Origin: Spirochaetia bacterium
GTDB lineage: Bacteria > Spirochaetota > Spirochaetia > Treponematales > Rectinemataceae
Length of the DNA: 64,000 nt
Reading direction: 5' to 3'
NCBI GenBank assembly: GCA_029975555.1
Contig: JARKOY010000074.1
Span: forward strand, 62,001 to 126,000
The translations under genes were made by a program, and so were the position numbers. This document shows, one piece after another, positions 16,525-25,373 of the stretch; position 1 is the first letter of the stretch, and each line of letters begins with the position of its first letter. Under the pieces are notes generated by a model, which was given only the letters and a program-made list of their open reading frames with translations, was not told the DNA's origin and ran no database searches.

Positions 16525-17835
16525 ATGAGAGCTGTCGACATCATCATGAAAAAACGTTCAGGAGAAGCCCTCAATGATGAAGAAATACGGTTTATCGTCG
16601 AAGGTTATGTGAGAGGAGACATCCCCGATTACCAGGTCTCCGCCCTTTTGATGGCAATATTTTTCCGCGGCATGACTCCGGAGGAAACGGCGACGCTCAC
16701 GGAAGCGATGCTCGATTCCGGGGATCGGATGGACCTCTCCGGCATTCCCGGGCCATTCGTGGACAAGCATTCGACGGGGGGCGTCGGCGACAAGATTTCC
16801 TTGCCGCTCGCGCCCATGGTGGCCGCCTGCGGCATCAAGGTGCCGATGATGTCGGGCCGTGCCTTGGGACACACAGGCGGCACGCTCGACAAGCTCGAAT
16901 CCATCCCAGGCTACGTGACGGCCCTTGAGCTCGCGGCCTTCAGAAAGGGCCTCGCCGAGGACGGCTTTGCCATGACCGGACAGACTGCGCGCGTAGTCCC
17001 TGCGGACAAAAAACTCTACGCGCTCCGGGATGTGACCGGAACCGTGGAATCCATACCGCTCATCACGGCCTCAATTCTCTCCAAAAAGGTTGCGGAAGGC
17101 GCCGAAGGCATCGTATTCGACGTCAAATGCGGTTCAGGAGCCTTCATGAAGACCTTCGAAGATGCAAAGGCGCTCGCCAAAAGCCTTGTGGCGACGGGCA
17201 CGGCGATGGGCAAACGCGTCGTCGCGGTGCTGACCGACATGTCCCAGCCCTTAGGATACAAGGTCGGCAATTTCCTCGAAATAGAGGAGACTCTCGATTG
17301 CCTCGAAGGCAAGGGCCCCGACGACGTCATGGAACTCGTCTACGGTTTAGGTGCATGGATGCTGGTGCTCGGCGGTGCGGCCAAAGATGTGGACGAAGGA
17401 CGAGCCCGCTGTGAAGAGGCCATCGTGTCCGGAAAGGCGCTCGACCTGTTCTACCGCAACATCCTCAGACAGGGCGGCAGTGTCAGCGAGCTGCTCGCGC
17501 GCAGAGGCACATGGCGCTCCGAATTTTTCCGCGAAATCCGTGCGGACAGGGATGGCTTCATCGCCTCGGTCGATGCGCTCAAGATTGGCCTTGCGGGAGT
17601 CCACCTCGGCGTCGGGAGAAACCGCACCGAAGACAACGTCAGTCCAACCGCAGGCTTCATCTTCGAAAAAAAACGAGGGGCCTATGTCAACAAAGGCGAG
17701 GTCATCGCGGTCGCATACGGCAAGGACTGCGAGAGCCTCGAGTCGGCCGAGCCCCTCGCCGCCAGCGCCATATCGATATCTGATGCTGCCCCGGACTCAC
17801 CACCGCTCATACTCGAGGAAATTACAGCCCAATGA
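16525..17835 (+). CDS. deoA: Pyrimidine-nucleoside/thymidine phosphorylase
   Basis: 436 residues, the normal length. VDKHSTGGVGDK near 78 binds phosphate, and SGRALGHTGGTLDKLE near 115 is the family signature. It splits thymidine or uridine/deoxyuridine with phosphate into base and (deoxy)ribose 1-phosphate. Sequence alone does not separate DeoA from the broader Pdp. Frame is open from 16471, but the ATG at 16525 has AGGAG upstream and begins MRAVDIIMKKRSGE, the standard N-terminus. Its stop overlaps the recJ start (ATGA). Confidence 0.9.
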   Translation: MRAVDIIMKKRSGEALNDEEIRFIVEGYVRGDIPDYQVSALLMAIFFRGMTPEETATLTEAMLDSGDRMDLSGIPGPFVDKHSTGGVGDKISLPLAPMVAACGIKVPMMSGRALGHTGGTLDKLESIPGYVTALELAAFRKGLAEDGFAMTGQTARVVPADKKLYALRDVTGTVESIPLITASILSKKVAEGAEGIVFDVKCGSGAFMKTFEDAKALAKSLVATGTAMGKRVVAVLTDMSQPLGYKVGNFLEIEETLDCLEGKGPDDVMELVYGLGAWMLVLGGAAKDVDEGRARCEEAIVSGKALDLFYRNILRQGGSVSELLARRGTWRSEFFREIRADRDGFIASVDALKIGLAGVHLGVGRNRTEDNVSPTAGFIFEKKRGAYVNKGEVIAVAYGKDCESLESAEPLAASAISISDAAPDSPPLILEEITAQ

Positions 17836-19982
17836 AGTGGACAAAAAAAGAGATTGACCCTGCGCTTGTCCGTGACATAGCCCGCCGCTATCAGATCGAC
17901 ACCCTGACGGCTTCAATTTTCGTGCGGAGAAACCTCACCGAGCCGGAACAGATTCGGTTTTATCTCGAAGATGACCTTCAGCTGCTCTACAATCCATTCC
18001 TCTTCGCTTCCATGGAAGACGCAATCGACCGCATCCTCACGGCGCGCGAAGAAGAAGAGAAGGTGCTCGTGTTCGGCGATTCCGACACCGACGGCATCAC
18101 ATCGACTGTACTTATGACCGATGCGCTCAGGGACTTCGGACTCGAAGTGTTTCAGAAGGTGCCCGAGGGCGAAGAGCCTTACGGTCTGTCGAACGCTGCG
18201 GTCGACTTTGCCGAACAACATGGCATACGCCTCATCATCACGGTCGACTGCGGCATCTCGAATCACGAAGAGATCGCCTATGCGCGGCAAAAAGGCATCG
18301 ATGTCATCGTTGCGGATCACCACCACCTCCAGGCGCCGAGTCCGCCAGAGGCCATCGCCGTGCTCGATCCGAAACTTCCTGACTCCGGCTATCCGTTCCG
18401 TGACCTGTCGGGCTGCGGCGTCTGCCTCAAACTTGCACACGCCCTCGCGATCGCCCGTCTCGGTATGTACAAAGAGCCTCTGGCTCTCCTCTATGGAGGC
18501 GTGGAGACCGGTGCCCCCGAAACAAAGCCGACGACCGTCATCGAGGCGGTCAGGCTCGACAACCTCATCGAGACTTCCCGTCTGAGGATATCCTCCGGCC
18601 CCGAGGGCTCCTTGCCCTCCGACACGCTCCAAAAACTCGAAAAATTTCTCCGGGGACGCATCATTATCTCATGGAACAAAAAAGAAATCGGCCTCTTTTT
18701 TAGGGAGCACTTCAACGGCGGCGTCGACCTCGACGTCATGGACCTCAGTCAGCTTGTGGGCGCGTTCTGGCCCGGCATGGCAAAGAGCTCTCTTGCAGAA
18801 CTCATGCAGGCATCCAGAATGAAAAAATACGCCCGCGAGGCCCCGACAGCCCTCGATACAGTAAAAAACATCTTCGGCGCCTACATTCTCCAAGCCCTTC
18901 AGTCTCAGGGACTGCTCACCGAACGCATGTTCCAACTGGCCGCACTCGGCACGATCGCCGACCTCATGCCCCTTAAAGATGAGAACAGGCTCATTGTGCG
19001 TAGAGGCATCGAGGGCATCAACAGAGCGCCAACAGGCGGCATCCGCGAGCTCAAACTGAGCATGAATCTCGCACGACCGCTAGGAGCCATCGACATCGCA
19101 TGGCAGATAACGCCCACCCTCAACGCGGCGGGACGGCTGGGCACCCCAGGCCTTGCGCTCAACCTTCTGCAGGCCGACACGGTCGACCATGCCATGGAGG
19201 CGGCCTCACAGCTCATTCAGGCCAACACCGAACGCAGGCGCCTTGGGACTGAAGGTTGGGACATCGTCCGCGACAAGCTCAACGAGAGCCTTGCGCAACA
19301 CGGTGGAAAATTCGCGGTCGTGGGAAGCGCGGAGATAAAAACCGGCATCACGGGGCTCCTCGCCTCGCGAGCGGCAAATATGATGAAGGTGCCTGTGATC
19401 GTCGCAGTTTTTAAAACCGACGGGACCTGCACCGGCTCGATACGCGGGGCTGCATCCTTCCCCCTCACCAAGCTTTTGGCCTACTGTGCGGACCTCTTTT
19501 TGGATTACGGAGGTCATGACTCCGCCGCAGGCTTCACTCTTAAGACAGAGCAATGGCAGGCCTTCCTGATCAGGCTCTCGGAGTTCATGGACCACACGGA
19601 ATACAGCGCAGAAGAACCAGAACTTGCCATCGACGCAGAGCTACCGCACGCCTATGTGACGCCCGAACTTCTCGAGCTCTGCCGCCGCTTCGAGCCTTTC
19701 GGAGAAGAGAACGACCCGCTTGTTTTCTGCTCAAAGCGAGTCCCCATGATCGACGCACAGATTGTTGGCAAAAATGGCAAGAGCCACCTCAAGCTCACCC
19801 TGGACTTTGGCGCCTACAAGTGGCCCGCCATGCTCTGGGACGGCGCCGAACGCCTCGAGCGTGACTTTTCATTCCGCAATAAGGACAAAGTCGACATTCT
19901 CTACAAAGTCACCACAAACTACTGGAACGGAGAGGAACGCCCGCAGATAGAACTCTACGACATTCGTCGCACCGAAGACTAA
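17832..19982 (+). CDS. recJ: Single-stranded-DNA exonuclease RecJ with internal insertion
   Basis: 716 residues against about 570 in typical RecJ. DHH motifs: VFGDSDTDG (80-88; canonical proteins have a tyrosine and valine where S and T stand), TVDCG (137-141), ADHHH (161-165), and later YGGHDSAAG. ALGTIADLMPL at 371-381 is normal, but about 150 residues (roughly 211-365) lie before it where RecJ usually has a short linker. RecJ degrades single strands 5' to 3' in repair. The insertion may add a DNA- or partner-binding domain. Coupled to deoA by ATGA; a terminator follows. Confidence 0.9.
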   Translation: MKWTKKEIDPALVRDIARRYQIDTLTASIFVRRNLTEPEQIRFYLEDDLQLLYNPFLFASMEDAIDRILTAREEEEKVLVFGDSDTDGITSTVLMTDALRDFGLEVFQKVPEGEEPYGLSNAAVDFAEQHGIRLIITVDCGISNHEEIAYARQKGIDVIVADHHHLQAPSPPEAIAVLDPKLPDSGYPFRDLSGCGVCLKLAHALAIARLGMYKEPLALLYGGVETGAPETKPTTVIEAVRLDNLIETSRLRISSGPEGSLPSDTLQKLEKFLRGRIIISWNKKEIGLFFREHFNGGVDLDVMDLSQLVGAFWPGMAKSSLAELMQASRMKKYAREAPTALDTVKNIFGAYILQALQSQGLLTERMFQLAALGTIADLMPLKDENRLIVRRGIEGINRAPTGGIRELKLSMNLARPLGAIDIAWQITPTLNAAGRLGTPGLALNLLQADTVDHAMEAASQLIQANTERRRLGTEGWDIVRDKLNESLAQHGGKFAVVGSAEIKTGITGLLASRAANMMKVPVIVAVFKTDGTCTGSIRGAASFPLTKLLAYCADLFLDYGGHDSAAGFTLKTEQWQAFLIRLSEFMDHTEYSAEEPELAIDAELPHAYVTPELLELCRRFEPFGEENDPLVFCSKRVPMIDAQIVGKNGKSHLKLTLDFGAYKWPAMLWDGAERLERDFSFRNKDKVDILYKVTTNYWNGEERPQIELYDIRRTED

Positions 19983-20042
19983 AATCGAGGGTAATGATGG
20001 GAACAGGTACAGCACCCTACTCCACGCATGCGGCGTACAAGC

Positions 20043-20069
20043 GCCCACTCAATATCGAGTGGGCTTTTT
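20043..20069 (+). terminator. Rho-independent terminator after recJ
   Basis: Eight-base stem GCCCACTC / GAGTGGGC (20043-20050 and 20057-20064) with a six-base loop, followed by TTTTT. It ends the rhomboid-recO-deoA-recJ transcript. Confidence 0.8.
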
Positions 20070-20105
20070 GTGCGTTTTTACACCACACGCGTGGCCCACA
20101 AGCTC

Positions 20106-20134
20106 TTGACCAACACCTCAAAAATCGTTATGGT
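20106..20134 (+). promoter_or_regulatory. Predicted promoter of the tRNA pair
   Basis: TTGACC (20106-20111), 17-base spacer, TATGGT (20129-20134), ending 11 bases before the mature tRNA-Gln. Confidence 0.6.
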
Positions 20135-20145
20135 ACACACATCAT

Positions 20146-20216
20146 TCCCCGGTTGTGTAATGGTAGCACGGCAGACTCTGGATCTGCTTGTGGGGGTTCG
20201 AATCCTCCCTGGGGAA
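20146..20216 (+). tRNA. tRNA-Gln (anticodon CTG)
   Basis: 71 bases. Acceptor arm TCCCCGG / CTGGGGA with one G-T pair, anticodon stem GCAGA / TCTGC around loop CTCTGGA giving anticodon CTG, and T loop GTTCGAATC. The CCA end is not encoded. It reads CAG codons. Confidence 0.95.
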
Positions 20217-20306
20217 TTTCATTTTTGTTTGGGCGTTTGAGCCAGATGCTCAGACGACAGAGGCTCAAAAAGCCTCCATTGTGTAAGACCGAGTGTTTAC
20301 GACCGA

Positions 20307-20378
20307 GGCCCCTTCGTCTATCGGTTAGGACAAAAGATTCTCAATCTTTAAAGAGGGGTTCGATTCCCCTAGGGGCTA
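20307..20378 (+). tRNA. tRNA-Glu (anticodon CTC)
   Basis: 72 bases. Acceptor arm GGCCCCT / AGGGGCT, anticodon stem AAAGA / TCTTT around loop TTCTCAA giving anticodon CTC, T loop GTTCGATTC. CCA is not encoded. It follows tRNA-Gln after 90 bases, which hold only a weak six-base hairpin at 20260-20276, and probably shares its transcript. Confidence 0.95.
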
Positions 20379-20383
20379 ACATT

Positions 20384-20418
20384 AAAAATAAGTCCTTGTT
20401 TTACAAGGACTTATTTTT
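20384..20418 (+). terminator. Strong hairpin terminator after the tRNAs
   Basis: Perfect 16-base stem (left arm begins AAAAATAAGTCC, 20384-20399; right arm 20403-20418) around a TTT loop. The right arm ends in TTTTT. Because A and T runs flank both sides, it can also stop transcription from the opposite strand, that is, from the ACT-domain gene. Confidence 0.85.
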
Positions 20419-20482
20419 ATTCACCAAAATATTCGTCGCTCTCGCCAGAAAGTTGTGACACCCTCACACCGAGGGGCGGACT

Positions 20483-20815
20483 TCAGCCTCCAAAGCTTTT
20501 CGCATGACCGGCCTTGAGATCAGCATCTTCTTGTGCGCGGCCCATGTTTACAGACAATCGCCTTAGTATTTCAAGCGCTTCTTCAGCCTTTTGTTCGGGG
20601 ACAAATATGTGATCATGGTAATCTCCTGCGACCACGTTGGCGCTTATGCCGTGGTTGGCGAGTTCCGTGGCGACCGAAGCGGTGTCCGAGCCTTCAGTAT
20701 ATCCTCGCACGTGGCAGCATGCAAACTGGGGAGAGTCTTCGGGCGGGGCCGGCCATTTGGCTTCTATTCTCTCGACATTCGCATTACAATCAACCCAGAG
20801 AAGAAATATCACCAC
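20483..20815 (-). CDS. Short ACT-domain protein (DUF2241-like), start uncertain
   Basis: The C-terminal part, ELANHGISANVVAGDYHDHI followed by FVP and EEALEILRRL, is the hallmark of the ACT_3/DUF2241 family of small amino-acid-binding-type proteins. Family members usually have another 50 or so residues before this; here the upstream part is short and dissimilar. No ATG with a ribosome site is present: a GTG at 20815 is proposed, and the frame runs to a TTG at 20842, already inside the oppositely directed neighbour. It may be a truncated copy. Function unknown. Confidence 0.55.
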   Translation of the reverse strand: MVIFLLWVDCNANVERIEAKWPAPPEDSPQFACCHVRGYTEGSDTASVATELANHGISANVVAGDYHDHIFVPEQKAEEALEILRRLSVNMGRAQEDADLKAGHAKSFGG

Positions 20816-20831
20816 TTGGCAGGGGGTCTGT

Positions 20832-22943
20832 ATGGCAGACAAGGGGCACGTATGGCGCTTCAGACGTATCGGCGGTACGGATCAGGTCGTACTGAAGACA
20901 GGAGAAGACATCGCCGCGCTTTCAGCGCTGGATCCAAAGCTGTGGGTCGCCCTCGCGATGCCTGTGGCGCAGCATCGCTGCACGGAGACGCTCTCCCTGC
21001 TCGACGAGGACCACGACGGCAAAGTCCGCGTGCCGGAGGTGCTGCATGCGGTGGACAGGTTGCAAAAGGCATTCAACAGCCTCGACATTCTATTTGACGA
21101 GAACAGCACAATTTCCCCAAGCCTGCTCAAAGACGAGAACCTCCGGGAAGCCTGCGTTAATGCTGCCCAAATTGCCGGAGCAAACGCCGAAGAAGTCGAC
21201 ATCTCTGTGGTAGAGAGGGCAATTTCGCGCTTCAACGAGCGAGCATTCAACGGGGATGGAGTCGTCCTCCCTGCATCGGCACAGGATCCGCATATCGCCA
21301 GCACCATCGAAACGCTCATCGGCTCAGGCTATCAGGCACCTGACAGTTCAGGGAAAAACGGCGTGGACAATTCGGCGCTCGAGGCCTTCGTCCACGATGC
21401 CGCCCTCGTTCTCGAATGGCACGCATCGGGCGAGGCGATGCGAAGTGCCCTGCTGGACCTTCCTTTCGATGCGACACTTCCGGCATTTCGTGCAGTGTCC
21501 GAGGTGATAGACGATTACTTCAGACGATGTGCGCTGCTCAACCTTGCAGGAACGGCCGAGGCGCTCAACAATCTCGAGACGCAGCTCGCGGCAGCCCTTG
21601 CCACCCCGCTCGGGAACAGCGCAGAAACCCTGCAGTCCTTGCCGCTGGCACTGCCTCGGGCCGATGGTCTTCTACCTCTCGACGCGCCGTACAACCCCCT
21701 GTACGCGACAGAAGTCAGATCTGTGTTCGATGCAGTGAAGCTGCCATATAGGGTGGAAAAACAACTCGACAAAGCAACGTGGGAACGAATTTCTTCCGAC
21801 TTCAGGTCCTATTCGTCGTGGCTCGGGCGCAAGCCCACAGTCGGCGCCCAGTCCATCGAACCAGAGATGCTCGATGACATCCTCCACGATGGCTCTCTGG
21901 AGGCAATCCGCACACTCATAGCCCAAGACCTCGCGGAGGCGTCCCAGGCGAAGATGCTCCATGAGCTGCGGAACATTCTGCTGTTAAAGAGAGATTTTTT
22001 AAGGATACTGCGCAATTTTGTCTCCATGGACGAATTCTACAGCAGCCACGAAGGCATGTTTCAGAGCGGCAGACTCTTCATCGACGGACGGGAGCTCGAG
22101 CTCTGCATGGATGTCCACAATCCTGCCGCGCACCTCTCCATGGCGGGGCTCTCCGGGATGTACCTCCTCTACTGCGACATACGCCGAACCACCGGAGAAA
22201 ATGGTTCGATCGTGGCCGCGCTCACCGCAGGGGATGCAGACAGACTCTACGTTGGGCGAAATGGAATCTATGTCGACAATGATGGCCTCGATTGGAACGC
22301 CACCATCACAAAAGTGGTCATTCAACCCATCAGTATCCGCGAGGCGTTTTTCAGCCCTTACAAATGGCTCGCGCGGACGATCGAAGAGTTCTCGGCCAAA
22401 CGGGCCAGCGCGGCCGAAGCCGCGCGACAAGGCCAGCTCAAGGACCTCGCCCAGAAGGCAGTCGAGCAGCCTTCAAAGGCTCCCCAGGCATTGGAACAGA
22501 TCGTGCCCAAGAAGATCGATGTCGGCACAGTGGCGGCGATCGGCGTTGCCTTGGGGAGCATCGGCGCGATGATCACGAGCATCCTCGGACTTTTTCTCGG
22601 CATGGGGGTGTGGATGCCCATCGGCATTGCCGCCGTCTTTCTGCTCATCTCCGGCCCTTCGATGATCCTTGCCGCGATCAAACTCAGGAAGAGAGATCTG
22701 AGCCCGATACTGAACGCCGAAGGGTGGGCCATCAACGGCCGCCTGAAATTGAATCTTATCTTCGGCGCAACGCTGAGCCATCGTGCGAATCTTCCCCCCA
22801 ATTCGATCCGGACATTAAACGATCCCTACGCGCCGAAGAAAAAACCGTGGCCCCTCTACGCCACAGTCATCCTACTCGGAGTGGTGGCCGCTGCATGGCT
22901 GTTGGGGTGGCTCGATCATGTCATTGTCCTGTTCAGAAGATAG
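20832..22943 (+). CDS. Large membrane protein with an EF-hand loop, function unknown
   Basis: 703 residues from the ATG at 20832, which has AGGGGG just upstream; the frame is open further but upstream residues look non-coding. Residues 58-69 (DEDHDGKVRVPE) fit a canonical 12-residue EF-hand calcium loop at every ligand position. A long helical, mostly soluble part extends to about residue 560. Then come two or three membrane segments (about 563-623, glycine-rich) and a last one near 673-695. There is no signal peptide, so the large domain is probably cytoplasmic. I do not recognise a named family. The B12 riboswitch promoter begins shortly after its stop. Confidence 0.8.
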   Translation: MADKGHVWRFRRIGGTDQVVLKTGEDIAALSALDPKLWVALAMPVAQHRCTETLSLLDEDHDGKVRVPEVLHAVDRLQKAFNSLDILFDENSTISPSLLKDENLREACVNAAQIAGANAEEVDISVVERAISRFNERAFNGDGVVLPASAQDPHIASTIETLIGSGYQAPDSSGKNGVDNSALEAFVHDAALVLEWHASGEAMRSALLDLPFDATLPAFRAVSEVIDDYFRRCALLNLAGTAEALNNLETQLAAALATPLGNSAETLQSLPLALPRADGLLPLDAPYNPLYATEVRSVFDAVKLPYRVEKQLDKATWERISSDFRSYSSWLGRKPTVGAQSIEPEMLDDILHDGSLEAIRTLIAQDLAEASQAKMLHELRNILLLKRDFLRILRNFVSMDEFYSSHEGMFQSGRLFIDGRELELCMDVHNPAAHLSMAGLSGMYLLYCDIRRTTGENGSIVAALTAGDADRLYVGRNGIYVDNDGLDWNATITKVVIQPISIREAFFSPYKWLARTIEEFSAKRASAAEAARQGQLKDLAQKAVEQPSKAPQALEQIVPKKIDVGTVAAIGVALGSIGAMITSILGLFLGMGVWMPIGIAAVFLLISGPSMILAAIKLRKRDLSPILNAEGWAINGRLKLNLIFGATLSHRANLPPNSIRTLNDPYAPKKKPWPLYATVILLGVVAAAWLLGWLDHVIVLFRR

Positions 22944-22968
22944 CGTCCATACACGGTTGACGACACGC

Positions 22969-22996
22969 TTGACGGCTGGGCGTTCAGTCCTATATC
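22969..22996 (+). promoter_or_regulatory. Predicted promoter of the B12 riboswitch-btuB transcript
   Basis: TTGACG (22969-22974), 16-base spacer, TATATC (22991-22996). The expected start of transcription, about 23002-23004, coincides with the first base of the riboswitch P1 stem. Confidence 0.5.
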
Positions 22997-23002
22997 CTAA
23001 GA

Positions 23003-23174
23003 TTGCTCCAGGGAACCGAGGAATGCGGTGCAAATCCGCAGCGGTCCCGCCACTGTAACCGGGGATGGCCCAGCACGCAAAGGTCCAAAGTCCTTTGCAG
23101 CCATTGCGGCGCATGCCGTGAGAAGGCGCTGTGCGCACAGAGGATCCGGAAGCCAGGATACCGCTCTGGGGCAA
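23003..23174 (+). promoter_or_regulatory. Cobalamin (B12) riboswitch aptamer
   Basis: The conserved core is present: GGTGCAAATCC, then GTCCCGCCACTGTAAC around 23050, and the B12 box AGCCAGGATACC at 23151-23162. The ends pair as P1, TTGCTCCAG (23003-23011) with CTGGGGCAA (23166-23174), nine pairs with one G-T. It binds adenosylcobalamin or a related cobamide and should switch off the receptor gene downstream. No intrinsic terminator follows; a ribosome-site hairpin is found instead. Confidence 0.95.
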
Positions 23175-23327
23175 GCCCACTATGATGTCCGGGCGAAACT
23201 TCGAGGATTGAGGAACTCCGGATGCGCAGCAACCTTGGCACGCATGCTCCTCTCGCGCGCGTGAGGCAGCGGCCCCTCCACTGCGAGGCAACACACCCGT
23301 TCCATATCCACGGCCACAGGGTACGAC

Positions 23328-23361
23328 TCCTCCCTCGAATTCGCCTCGACCTCGAGGAGGA
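23328..23361 (+). promoter_or_regulatory. Hairpin masking the btuB ribosome binding site
   Basis: Left arm TCCTCCCTCGA (23328-23338) pairs with TCGAGGAGGA (23352-23361): ten pairs with one bulged C and a 13-base loop. The right arm contains the GAGGAGG ribosome site of the btuB ATG at 23370. It is a ready expression platform for the riboswitch, acting on translation. The 150 bases between aptamer and hairpin must contain the communicating structure, which I could not define. Confidence 0.65.
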
Positions 23362-23369
23362 AACTCGGT

Positions 23370-25328
23370 ATGGACAGCGTGCGCCCACTCGGGGCCTTCG
23401 CGGCCCTCTGCCTCGTTAGTCTTGTTTATTTCCCGGTATTTTCCCAGACGGTCGAACTGCCCTCCGTCGTCGTGGAAGGCTTGCTGCCCATGAGCGACCT
23501 CGCGCCATCTGCGGGCACGACAAGCATCGACCATGCAGCGATCGAAGCGATGGCTGTGCGGGACCTCCCGACGCTCCTCTCATCGGTCGCGGGCGTGATA
23601 ATCTCTCCTACCGGAGCACAGGGCGCCCAGACGACGATCTCCCTGAGGGGTTCCACGTCGAACCAGGTCCTCGTCCTCGTCGACGGCGTGCGCATCACGG
23701 ACCCCGCGACGGGTCAGACCGACCTGTCGCGCATCGACATACCGCTCGACCAGATCGAGCGCATCGAAGTGCAGCGCGGGGCTCTGTCCGCCCAATACGG
23801 TGCGGACGCGGTCGGCGGGGTCATCCACATTCATACAAAAAAGAAGACGGCGACCCCGTCGGTCGACATATCGGTCCTGAACAGGGCTTTCTTGCCCTCT
23901 TCAGTGACAGTCGGCAGCGGCTTTTCCGCCACGACGGTCCCTTTCGTGGCCTCGGCCCTCGTCGACGGGCAAACGCTCGACATCTCCGCACGCAAGAACA
24001 ATCTTGCCGCATGGGCAAAGGCGGAGCGCGCCGCGAACGGCTACCCGTACTACGATTCGAACGGGATACGTCGCTCACGGACGAATGCTGACTTACTCTC
24101 GGCCTCAGGTGGCCTTCAGGCTTCCTCCTCTCTTCCGATCGGGGAACTGTCTGCGTCTGCAAGAATGAACTACCGTTCCATGGGGGTCCCCGGAACGCTG
24201 ACAGTACCCACCCCCAGCGCCCACCAGAACGACTGGAACGGCAGTGTATCCGTGCATTTCAGCACGGATTCCTTGTTCGCGGGGGCGCTCGCCATGGACC
24301 TGAGCCCCTACGCACAGTTCGGCGGCATTCAGTATCGCGAATCGGAAAGTTCGGGAACCGACCAGCACTACTCCTACAGAGCTGGCGCGGACGCCTCGCT
24401 TTCCTGGCTTCCTCCCTGGAACGGCGAACTGAAAGGCGGCGCATCGTTCCGCTATGACCGGCTCGACTCGAGCGTGGTTAAGACGAGCAGCGGCAGTTCG
24501 CCGCAGCGCTTTTCGGAAGGGCTCTTTCTCGAGCCCCGCGTGAGGTTCGGGAAGTGGGCGCTCGTCCCCGCACTCCGCTACGACGCGACCAGCGATTTCC
24601 CCTCGGGAATTTCTGCAAGTCTCGGCGTCCTCTATGACGTGGCGAAGGATACCGTATTCCGAAGTTCAATATCGAGCGCCTACAGGGCGCCATCCTTCGA
24701 CGACCTCTACTGGCCAGCATCAGGCGGGGTGGAGGGCAATCCCAATCTCAAACCGGAGAGCGCCTATTCGGCCGACGTCTCGGTGGCCCGCAACGACGGA
24801 CAAAGATCGTGGTCCTTAGGCGCATTCGCCCGCTATGTGCAGGACGTCATCCTGTGGCAGCCAGATTCCTCGGGTATCTGGACACCATCGAACTACGGCA
24901 ATGCGCTGTACCCTGGAATCGAGCTTGAAGGCTCCACTCCCGTCGGAGACTGGCAGCTCTGCGGCAACTACACCTTCCTCTACAGCTTTGTGCTCTCCGG
25001 GAACCTCACGCTCGCGGACGACAAGCGGGTCCCCTATGTGCCCGTCCACGCCGCGTCCCTCAGCGCGAGTAGATCGGTGAAGAATTTCAAGAGCGCCTTC
25101 ATGTTCACCTATAAGAGCCTCAGATACACGACCACGAGCAATGTTGCCTATCTCCCGTCGAACCTGATCGCCAATGTGAGGCTGCAATGGAAACTCGGCC
25201 CCCGGACGGACCTCGAGCTTCTCTTCCAGAACTGTTTCGACGAGCAGTACGAAGTCGTGCTGGGCTATCCCATGCCCGGTTTCTCGGTGTCGGCAAAATG
25301 CACCGTCCACCTTCAGGGGAAGGAATAG
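23370..25328 (+). CDS. btuB: TonB-dependent outer-membrane receptor, BtuB-like (cobamide uptake)
   Basis: 652 residues. Signal peptide at 1-25 (cut after VFSQ region), a TonB-box-like stretch TVELPSVVVEG, then the plug (about 45-155) with TISLRGSTSNQVLVLVDGVR and AQYGADAVGGVIHIHT, both typical of BtuB-type receptors. The rest alternates short strands and turns as a 22-strand barrel and ends in an aromatic/hydrophobic pattern. The cobalamin riboswitch in its leader identifies the ligand. A lipoprotein gene follows after 45 bases, and a TonB gene lies just beyond. Confidence 0.93.
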   Translation: MDSVRPLGAFAALCLVSLVYFPVFSQTVELPSVVVEGLLPMSDLAPSAGTTSIDHAAIEAMAVRDLPTLLSSVAGVIISPTGAQGAQTTISLRGSTSNQVLVLVDGVRITDPATGQTDLSRIDIPLDQIERIEVQRGALSAQYGADAVGGVIHIHTKKKTATPSVDISVLNRAFLPSSVTVGSGFSATTVPFVASALVDGQTLDISARKNNLAAWAKAERAANGYPYYDSNGIRRSRTNADLLSASGGLQASSSLPIGELSASARMNYRSMGVPGTLTVPTPSAHQNDWNGSVSVHFSTDSLFAGALAMDLSPYAQFGGIQYRESESSGTDQHYSYRAGADASLSWLPPWNGELKGGASFRYDRLDSSVVKTSSGSSPQRFSEGLFLEPRVRFGKWALVPALRYDATSDFPSGISASLGVLYDVAKDTVFRSSISSAYRAPSFDDLYWPASGGVEGNPNLKPESAYSADVSVARNDGQRSWSLGAFARYVQDVILWQPDSSGIWTPSNYGNALYPGIELEGSTPVGDWQLCGNYTFLYSFVLSGNLTLADDKRVPYVPVHAASLSASRSVKNFKSAFMFTYKSLRYTTTSNVAYLPSNLIANVRLQWKLGPRTDLELLFQNCFDEQYEVVLGYPMPGFSVSAKCTVHLQGKE

Positions 25329-25373
25329 GGTGCGCAGCACCTACTGAAACCAATATCACGTTTAGGAGGTTGT

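Noticed and set aside
20260-20276. Hairpin GAGGCT / AGCCTC between the two tRNA genes as a terminator or third RNA
   Set aside because: The stem has only six pairs, no T tract follows, and no cloverleaf can be drawn.
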